Shown here: piece by piece, positions 58,258 to 64,000 of the stretch | How the letters are laid out: the number at the start of each line of letters is the position of its first letter | Numbering within the stretch: the first letter of the stretch is position 1 | Notes under the pieces: generated by a model | What the model was told of the DNA's origin: nothing | Databases searched by the model: none | What the model saw: only the letters and a program-made list of their open reading frames with translations | Source of the DNA: JAOPZW01 sp963835295 | Lineage (GTDB): Bacteria; Actinomycetota; Thermoleophilia; Solirubrobacterales; Solirubrobacteraceae | Assembly (NCBI GenBank): GCA_963835295.1 | Contig: CAWIEX010000011.1 | Span: forward strand, 682,001-746,000 | Direction: 5' to 3' | Length of the DNA: 64,000 bases | Position numbers and translations under genes: made by a program

Positions 58258-60918
58258 TCACGATCGCCCGATGCCCTCGTAGGTCAGCCCGGCCGCCGAG
58301 ACGGCCTCGGGGTCGAGCGCGTTGCGCCCGTCGATGATGAGCTTGCCGCTCATGGCCTCGGCCACCGCGTCGAAGTCGAGCTCCTTGAACTCGTCCCACT
58401 CCGTGACGAGCACGGCCGCGTCGGCGCCGGCCACCGCGCTCAGCGCGTTGTCGGCGAACTCGAGCCCCGGCATCAGCTTGCGCGCCTCCTCCTCGGCCAC
58501 CGGGTCGTAGGCGCTGACCTTCGCCCCCGCGGCCTGCAGGCGCGCGCTGAGGACGAGCGACGTCGCCTCGCGCATGTCGTCGGTGTTGGGCTTGAAGGCC
58601 AGGCCGAGCAGGGCGACCTTGCACCCCACCAGCGTGCCGAGGTGCTTCTCGAGCTTCGCCATCACACGGCGCTTCTGCAGCTCGTTGACCTCGATGACCG
58701 CATTGAGGAGCTGGAAGTGGTAGCCGGAGTTGCCGGCCAGCTGCTTGAGCGCGGTCACATCCTTCGGAAAACAGTTGTGACAAATGACACCAGCGCTCGT
58801 CACGAACGTGTGGGTGCCGACCACTTCGAACGAGTACACCGGCCCCGAGAACGGCTGGCGCTCGGCGCTCGTGACCCGGACCCAGGCCGCACCGTCGTCG
58901 AACCGGCGCGACCCGGTCGGTGCGATCCGCTTGGCCTGCCGGGCGACGCTCGCGAGGACCCCGCGACGATCGCGCTCGGGCACGAGGACGATCGCCCGCT
59001 CGACCTGCTCGGCGCCGCTGATACGGATCCAGTGCGTGTCCTTGGTCGATTTCGCGCCGCGGCCGATTCGGCGTGAGGCCACGATGCCGACATCGGCCAG
59101 CAGTCGCAGGATGCCATCGGCGAGCTCATCGCTGACCGTGCCCATCTCGATGATGCAGCTGGGCCCGCCGTTGATGAGCGACCACGACCCGTCGCCCTCG
59201 AAGAGGCCGGACAGGAGCGCCCACTTGTCCGCGGCCGGGCGGTCCCAGATGAGGTCCGGCAGGCGCTGCTCGTAGCTCGTGCGGCCCAGGCCGAGGACCC
59301 GCGTCCACCACGACGAAGCCACTCTCGACTGCACGCGGACCTCGTGAGCCGTCGCCAGGTGGAAGTCGCGTACACGCGCTCCGTGGCGCAGCCAATAGGC
59401 CGCGACCTCGTCCACGAGATGCTGCTCGTGGCGCGGGTGAAAGCTCCAATGGAGGCGTTCGGTCGTCGCGTGACCCTCGGCGAGGTAGAGACCCACCACG
59501 CGCCAAAACGCGGTGTCGAGCGCGAGCTCGCTCGACACTTCGGTCCCGTTCTTGGCCGTGCGCACGGTCGACCCGCGCAAGGGCAGTCCCGCTTGGGCCA
59601 CCTCGTGCAGTCGCATCGTGCCCGTGCGGCGAATCTCATAGCCCCGCTGGCCGCCGATGGTCATCGCGTCGAGATGCTCCGTGCGCGGACGCACGATGAG
59701 TTTGTGAGGCGCGATCTGCGCGGCTTCGGCGGCGGCGACGAGCGACGACAGGCCCGCAGGCGCGAGCTCGCGCGTGCGCTCCATCGCCAGCGGCAGCCAG
59801 TCCTCAGCGGTCAGGTCCTCGGCGAGCTTGATCTCGACCTCGCCCCCCGCGCCGTCGCCGACCAGCCACGGGTGGTCCGGTGTGCACCGCACTCTGCGGC
59901 CCATCTTGGTCCGCACCTCGAGCATCTCGCCCTCGTAGTGGCGCCGGGTGGCGCACATGACGGGCAGGAACAGCGGCTCGCCCTGGTCGGGCGCCCACGA
60001 GAGGATCTCCAGTCCGGTGGGTTCGACGACGCCGTCGTTGCCGGCGCCGTCCTCGGCCTCGAGTCGACGCCAGAGGTCTTCCAGGCGCAGGAGCGTCGTG
60101 CGGCCACTGTGGCGGACGAGCACGGTCTCGTCGCCGGCGAGACAGCTGCCACCGAAGCCGACCCCGGCCTGCAGGAACTTCGGGCCGATGCGGTCGTCGA
60201 GGCCGATGCCCCTGGCCACCTCGATGACGTTGGCGCCGGTGACCTCCGAGACGTTGGCGATCTCGTTGATGAAGGAGATCTTCGTGGCCAGGAAGGCGTT
60301 GGCGGCCAGCTTGATCATCTCGGCGCTGGCGATGTCGGTGCGCACGAGCGGCGCGCCGAGCGGCGCGTAGAGCTCGACGACCGCGTCGCCGGCCCAGTCG
60401 CCGTCGTCGCCGACCACGACCCGGTCGGGCTGGAGGAAGTCGCGCACCGCCGAGCCCTCCTTGAGGAACTCCGGGCACGAGACGTAGCGGAACCCCTCCT
60501 TGCCCTGCTCGCCGAAGATGCGCTTGATCGACGTGCCGGTGCCCACCGGGACGGTCGACTTCATGACCAGGGCGTGCGTGTCGGAGGGCGGCATCGCGTT
60601 GACCACCGCGTGCACGGCGCTGAGGTCGGCGTCGCCCGAGTAGGTCGGCGGCGTCCCGACGGCCACGAAGAGCAGGCGCGCGTGCTCGAGCGCGTCGGCG
60701 ATGTCCGTCGAGAAGTGCAGGCGCCCGCGGTGCTTGGCCACGAGGTCGGCCAGCCCCGGCTCGTAGATCGGGATCTCGCCCTCCTCGAGGCGCTTGATCT
60801 TGGCGGCGTCGATGTCGATGCACCAGACCTCGTTGCCGAGCTCGGCGAAGCCGGCCGCTGTGACGAGGCCGACGTAGCCGGTGCCGATGACGCCGATGGG
60901 TTCGCGCTGAGTGCTCAT
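58258..60918 (-). CDS. UDP-glucose 6-dehydrogenase interrupted by an intein
   Basis: The precursor has 886 residues. The 258-residue N-extein has the Rossmann motif GVIGTGYVGLVTAAGFAELG, FVAVGTPPTYSGDADLS, and CPEFLKEGSAVRDFLQPDR, and reaches the active-site motif GVGFGGS. The C-extein of 171 residues resumes with CFPKDVTALKQLA and ends VLVTEWDEFKELDFDA, KLIIDGRNALDP. Together, 429 residues make a normal enzyme oxidising UDP-glucose (or another NDP-sugar) to the uronic acid. The catalytic Cys is the first residue after the intein, so the enzyme can only work after protein splicing. It follows the LCP genes and precedes the pyrophosphorylase in a polysaccharide operon. Confidence 0.95.
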   Translation of the reverse strand: MSTQREPIGVIGTGYVGLVTAAGFAELGNEVWCIDIDAAKIKRLEEGEIPIYEPGLADLVAKHRGRLHFSTDIADALEHARLLFVAVGTPPTYSGDADLSAVHAVVNAMPPSDTHALVMKSTVPVGTGTSIKRIFGEQGKEGFRYVSCPEFLKEGSAVRDFLQPDRVVVGDDGDWAGDAVVELYAPLGAPLVRTDIASAEMIKLAANAFLATKISFINEIANVSEVTGANVIEVARGIGLDDRIGPKFLQAGVGFGGSCLAGDETVLVRHSGRTTLLRLEDLWRRLEAEDGAGNDGVVEPTGLEILSWAPDQGEPLFLPVMCATRRHYEGEMLEVRTKMGRRVRCTPDHPWLVGDGAGGEVEIKLAEDLTAEDWLPLAMERTRELAPAGLSSLVAAAEAAQIAPHKLIVRPRTEHLDAMTIGGQRGYEIRRTGTMRLHEVAQAGLPLRGSTVRTAKNGTEVSSELALDTAFWRVVGLYLAEGHATTERLHWSFHPRHEQHLVDEVAAYWLRHGARVRDFHLATAHEVRVQSRVASSWWTRVLGLGRTSYEQRLPDLIWDRPAADKWALLSGLFEGDGSWSLINGGPSCIIEMGTVSDELADGILRLLADVGIVASRRIGRGAKSTKDTHWIRISGAEQVERAIVLVPERDRRGVLASVARQAKRIAPTGSRRFDDGAAWVRVTSAERQPFSGPVYSFEVVGTHTFVTSAGVICHNCFPKDVTALKQLAGNSGYHFQLLNAVIEVNELQKRRVMAKLEKHLGTLVGCKVALLGLAFKPNTDDMREATSLVLSARLQAAGAKVSAYDPVAEEEARKLMPGLEFADNALSAVAGADAAVLVTEWDEFKELDFDAVAEAMSGKLIIDGRNALDPEAVSAAGLTYEGIGRS
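58774..60144 (-). mobile_element. Intein with LAGLIDADG homing endonuclease domain
   Basis: A 457-codon in-frame insert between GGS and CFPKD. It begins with Cys (CLAGDETVLVRHSG, block A) and ends VICHN followed by Cys+1, as class 1 inteins do. Block B is RRVRCTPDHPWLV (T-x-x-H). Two LAGLIDADG motifs are seen as VVGLYLAEGHA and LLSGLFEGDGSW, about 100 residues apart. Block F is VYSFEVVGTHTF and block G is GVICHN. All residues needed for splicing (Cys1, block B His, penultimate His, terminal Asn, Cys+1) are present, and each endonuclease motif keeps an acidic residue, so both splicing and homing look functional. Confidence 0.95.
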
Positions 60919-61035
60919 GAACGGCGACGCAGGCTACCGACAACGCGCCACACGACCTGCTCAGACGGTTCTGATGGCCGATTCCACGACCCCCGCACCC
61001 GCCTGCACGCGCTCCGCGGCGCCGGATCGCCACCC

Positions 61036-61075
61036 GGCGAAGGGGGCCGGGCAACCAGCCCGACACCCCTTCGCC
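61036..61075 (-). terminator. Strong hairpin after the LCP genes
   Basis: GGCGAAGGGG (61036-61045) pairs perfectly with 61066-61075, enclosing a second stem CGGGC/GCCCG (61048-61062). It lies 62 bases after the LCP stop and before the dehydrogenase gene on the minus strand. The rest of the 218-base gap (60919-61136) shows no gene. Confidence 0.65.
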
Positions 61076-61136
61076 GTGCGGCACCCGGCATCCACGGCCC
61101 GCGCGCATGCGGGCACGCGGGCCGCGGAACCGACCA

Positions 61137-62606
61137 TCATCGCCCGCCGAGCAACCGCGTCGAGCGGGCGAGCGCGAGCATCTGCTTGTTGGTCAGTGTG
61201 CGCAGCAGCGTGTTCGAGATCCAGTAGGAGCCCCGGCGCGTGCGCCAGGCCACCAGCTTGAGGCGGCTGCCGTCGTAGAAGAGCTTGAACGTGCGCCCGC
61301 CCGAGGTCACCTTGGAGCTCGGGTTGTCGAGGATCGGGGGCGAGCGCCAGTCGGTGCCCTGCATGCCGTAGTACTGGCCGATCCGGCCGTCGTAGGCGAC
61401 GATCCGGTAGGCGCGGTGGCGCTTGTTGGCGCGGTCGACGATGTCGTAGGCGCGCGAGTCGTCGACCCGGTAGCTGCCGGTCGCCGACATCAGCCTCGGG
61501 TAGTAGACCGGCAGGCGCCCGAGCTTGACCTGCAGCGGCGCGGCGATGTTCTCGCTCGCGTTGCGGTTCTTGATCAGGCCCCCGACCGTGCTCGGATTGC
61601 TGCGCTTGCTGCGCTTGGTGCGCTTGGCGGTGGTGGGCCTGGCCGTGCCGCGCGGGCCGGTGGTGGCCCGGGCGGCCAGGAAGCTCGCGACCGTGCGCTT
61701 GAGCGCGGTGGGGCCGATGACGACGTTTCCCGAGCCGTCGCCGGCGTCCTGCGCGGGGAACTGGACCTCCTGGATCGGCTTGTCGGCCGACTCGGCCACC
61801 AGCCGCAGGAGCGAGAGGATCGCGTTGCGCGAGTCGATGTCGGTGCGCACCGACTGGCCGAAGATGCGCAGCAGCTCCTTGCGGTCGGAGAACACGCTGC
61901 CGATGCCGATCTGGTTCTTGGCCTCGCCCAGGAACGACTGCTGGCGCGCCGCGCGGATGAGGTCGTTGTCGAGGTGGCGGTAGCGCACGTAGCTCAGCGC
62001 GTCCTCGCCGCACAGCCGCTGGTAGCCGGCGCCGACGTCGATGACGGCGTAGGGCCCGCCGCCGCCGTTGGGCGGGCTGTTGTCGTTGAAGTACTTGTGG
62101 TCGACGTCGACGTAGACGCAGCCGAGGCGGTCGACGGCTCCCCGGAAGCCCCAGAAGGTGACGCGCACGTAGTGGTGGATCGGGATCCTGAGCAGGTCGC
62201 GGACGGTGCGCAGCGTCAGGCGGTCCTCGCCGTAGGCGAAGGCGGCGTTGAGCTTCTGGCGCCCGTGGCCGGGGATGTCGACGACCAGGTCGCGGGGCAG
62301 CGACATCAGCGCCGTGGCGCGCTGATGCGGGTCCAGGCGCACGAGGATCATGGTGTCCGAGCGCGTCGGCGGCGGGTGCTTGCGCAGCGCCTCCTCCTTG
62401 CGACGGTCGTCGCCGATGACGAGGATGGTCTGCGGCTTGCCCGGCGCGACGTCGGCCAGCAGCTGCTTGACCTGCGGATCGATCGGCCTCGTGTTGCGCT
62501 TGAAGATCGCGATCCCCGTGTCGATCTCCAGGAGCACTGCGGAGGCGACCGTCGCCGCGCACAGGCAGGTGATGATCACGCCCGCCAGCACGAAGCGCTT
62601 GTACAT
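61137..62606 (-). CDS. LytR-CpsA-Psr (LCP) family protein
   Basis: LCP proteins attach wall polymers or glycans from a lipid carrier to peptidoglycan, outside the membrane. The 489-residue protein has one N-terminal membrane anchor (RFVLAGVIITCLCAATVASAV). The LCP domain follows: TILVIGDDRRKEE, RSDTMILVRLDP, MSLPRDLVVDIPG, KLNAAFAYG, and YVRYRHLDNDLIRAARQQ, with the conserved Arg and Asp residues that hold the pyrophosphate head. A basic Ser/Lys/Arg linker leads to a C-terminal domain of about 130 residues (YYPRLMSATGSYRVDDS onward) shared with the next LCP protein. Lies 43 bases downstream of that paralogue. Confidence 0.92.
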   Translation of the reverse strand: MYKRFVLAGVIITCLCAATVASAVLLEIDTGIAIFKRNTRPIDPQVKQLLADVAPGKPQTILVIGDDRRKEEALRKHPPPTRSDTMILVRLDPHQRATALMSLPRDLVVDIPGHGRQKLNAAFAYGEDRLTLRTVRDLLRIPIHHYVRVTFWGFRGAVDRLGCVYVDVDHKYFNDNSPPNGGGGPYAVIDVGAGYQRLCGEDALSYVRYRHLDNDLIRAARQQSFLGEAKNQIGIGSVFSDRKELLRIFGQSVRTDIDSRNAILSLLRLVAESADKPIQEVQFPAQDAGDGSGNVVIGPTALKRTVASFLAARATTGPRGTARPTTAKRTKRSKRSNPSTVGGLIKNRNASENIAAPLQVKLGRLPVYYPRLMSATGSYRVDDSRAYDIVDRANKRHRAYRIVAYDGRIGQYYGMQGTDWRSPPILDNPSSKVTSGGRTFKLFYDGSRLKLVAWRTRRGSYWISNTLLRTLTNKQMLALARSTRLLGGR

Positions 62607-62649
62607 CCCCCACGCCAGGCGCGGGGCCCTTCCTCGGGCTTGCGGCCCA

Positions 62650-64000
62650 CTACTTGCCGCCGAAGCGGCTCAGCGAGCGCGCGATTGCGAGCATCTGAGG
62701 GTTGGTCAAGGTCTTCGAGAGCGTGTTCGACACCCAGTAGACGGCGCGCGGCGTGCTCCAGGACACCAGGCGCAGGCGGTTGCCATCGTAGAACAGCTTG
62801 TACTTGCGACCGGCCATGCGCATGGTGTCGGACGAGTCGTCGAGGATCGGCGGTGACTTCCACGTCATCCCCTGCACGCCGTAGTACTGGCCGTCGAAGC
62901 CGGCGTTGAGGACGATCCGGTACGCGCGGTAGCGGCGATGGTGCGGGTCGTAGATGTCGTAGGCGCGAGGGCTGCCGTCGGTCGTGTAACTCCCCCGGGC
63001 CAGCCGCGCCCGCGGGTAGTAGAGCGGGAAGCTCAGCCGCGTCGCGGCCTGGGCCACGGCATTCTCGCCGCCCGTCTTGTCCTCGATGACCCCGGGGGGC
63101 AGCCCGGGCGAGGTGCGGCTCGAGCGCCGCTTGGCCTTCTTGCTCTGAGGCTTGGGCGCCCCGCGGCCGAGCTGGCGCGACCCATTGGAGGCCTTGACGT
63201 GCAGGAACTCCTGCTTGCTGAGCTCGAGGTTGTTGGGGCTGATGGTCACGAACTCGGGCCCGATATCGCCGCGGAAGCGCACCTCGCGGATCGGATGGCC
63301 CGAGGACTCGAAGGCGAGCTTGAGCAGGCGCAGGATGGCCGAGTTCGAGTGCAGGTCGGTGTCCGTGTAGCGCCCGAAGATCCGCAGCAGCTCCTTGCGG
63401 TCGCCGAACAGCCGCCCGAGGCCGATCTGGTCCTTGGCCTGGCGCAGGAAGTCCTGCTGGCGCGCCGAGCGCACGAGGTCGTCGTCGGCGTGGCGAAAGC
63501 GCACGTAGTCCAGGGACTTCGAGCCGCACAGCTTCTGGTAGCCGGCGGGGACGTTGATCTCGGCGTACTGGGCGCTGACCGGGAGGCCGGCGTTGGAGTG
63601 GTAGTAGCGCTTGTCGACGTCGACGTAGACGCAGCCCAGGCGATTGACCGCGCGCTGGAAGCCGCCGAAGTTCACGTTGACGACGTGGTTGATCGGGATG
63701 TGCAGCAGGTTGCGCACGGTCTTGACCGCCAGCGCGGGACCGCCATAGGAGTACGCGGCGTTGATCTTCGTCGTGTCGATGCCTCCGCCCGGCACCTGGA
63801 TCGGCACCTTGAGGTCGCGCGGGATGTTCATCACCGCGGTGGCTTCCTTGGAGGGGTCCAGCCGCACGAGCATCATCGTGTCCGAGCGCGCCGGGTTGTC
63901 CTGCTTGATGTCGACAAAGCGACGGTCGGAGCCCAGGACGAGGATCGTCTGCGGCTTGCCGGCGGGCACGTCGTCGAGGGCGCCCTTCAGGCCGGGGATG
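62650..64000 (-). CDS. LCP family protein, 5' end outside window
   Basis: A paralogue of the neighbouring LCP protein. The frame is open to the window edge, so the anchor and start are missing; about 450 residues are visible. The core motifs are TILVLGSDRRFVD, ARSDTMMLVRLDPS, MNIPRDLKVPIQ, KINAAYSYGG, VRFRHADDDLVRSARQQDF. The C-terminal domain matches the first copy in segments such as YYPRARLARGSYTT, YRAYRIVLNAGFDGQYYG and GRKYKLFYDGNRLRLVSW. Two tandem copies suggest that more than one polymer is attached, or a duplicated function. Confidence 0.92.
   Translation of the reverse strand, partial: IPGLKGALDDVPAGKPQTILVLGSDRRFVDIKQDNPARSDTMMLVRLDPSKEATAVMNIPRDLKVPIQVPGGGIDTTKINAAYSYGGPALAVKTVRNLLHIPINHVVNVNFGGFQRAVNRLGCVYVDVDKRYYHSNAGLPVSAQYAEINVPAGYQKLCGSKSLDYVRFRHADDDLVRSARQQDFLRQAKDQIGLGRLFGDRKELLRIFGRYTDTDLHSNSAILRLLKLAFESSGHPIREVRFRGDIGPEFVTISPNNLELSKQEFLHVKASNGSRQLGRGAPKPQSKKAKRRSSRTSPGLPPGVIEDKTGGENAVAQAATRLSFPLYYPRARLARGSYTTDGSPRAYDIYDPHHRRYRAYRIVLNAGFDGQYYGVQGMTWKSPPILDDSSDTMRMAGRKYKLFYDGNRLRLVSWSTPRAVYWVSNTLSKTLTNPQMLAIARSLSRFGGK

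Noticed and set aside
58774..60144. Insert as an extra domain of the dehydrogenase rather than an intein
   Set aside because: It splits the invariant active-site motif, begins with Cys, ends His-Asn before Cys, and carries intein blocks and two LAGLIDADG motifs.

Overview
The window is very GC-rich DNA (roughly 70% or more by eye) with tightly packed genes, many 1-4 base stop/start overlaps and frequent GTG and TTG starts. Gene content fits a high-GC, Gram-positive actinobacterium: CtaG- and LCP-type cell-envelope genes, DrrAB-like exporters, an SIS-type Pgi/Pmi isomerase, a Tat-exported multicopper oxidase and an ECF sigma factor with a long C-terminal tail. A soil lineage in Thermoleophilia/Solirubrobacterales is my best guess. 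No rRNA, tRNA, CRISPR array or insertion sequence was seen.

1-11 kb: folE (cut by the window edge), smpB, a secreted beta-propeller protein, an esterase, an RNase R-like nuclease, a CtpA-type protease, a DsbA-fold protein, ftsX-ftsE, then a GntR regulator translationally coupled to an ACC deaminase gene (acdS). 11-24.6 kb: a small secreted protein, a DrrAB-like exporter divergent from a TetR gene with an array of candidate operators, a 2OG-Fe(II) oxygenase, an M16 protease, a tailed sigma factor, an Asp-rich calcium-binding secreted protein, the NAD operon nadC-nadA-nudC, a secreted RTX-repeat protein and a PrmC-like methyltransferase.

24.6-30.8 kb: the metabolic surprise. Three adjacent genes look like plant/cyanobacterial tocopherol (vitamin E) genes: a tocopherol-cyclase-like gene, a homogentisate phytyltransferase-like gene (one base short of an open frame in this sequence) and an MPBQ/MSBQ methyltransferase-like gene. 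The following 2 kb hold a decayed SPFH-protein gene, a degenerate SDR gene and a phosphoribosyltransferase gene with a 3' frameshift. Either this stretch is decaying or its base calls are poor.

30.8-47.5 kb: a PilZ protein, an Orn/Lys/Arg decarboxylase with prfB, a glyoxalase, a GMC oxidoreductase with its gluconate-2-dehydrogenase subunit 3 partner, secA, a degenerate EAL-HDOD protein, a second DrrAB-like exporter with a WYL regulator, an unusual 0.8-kb non-coding region built from a large inverted repeat, then hpf, comF, ctaG, a UDPGP-family pyrophosphorylase and a cupin.

47.5-64 kb: a secreted sedolisin (S53) peptidase, a multicopper oxidase, a zinc-ribbon miniprotein, a DUF72 protein, two dissimilar S-adenosylhomocysteine hydrolase genes (one with altered catalytic residues), a MerR gene, then a surface-polysaccharide block: Pgi/Pmi, a nucleotide-sugar pyrophosphorylase, a UDP-glucose dehydrogenase interrupted at its catalytic cysteine by a 457-residue intein, and two LCP ligases (the second cut by the window edge).
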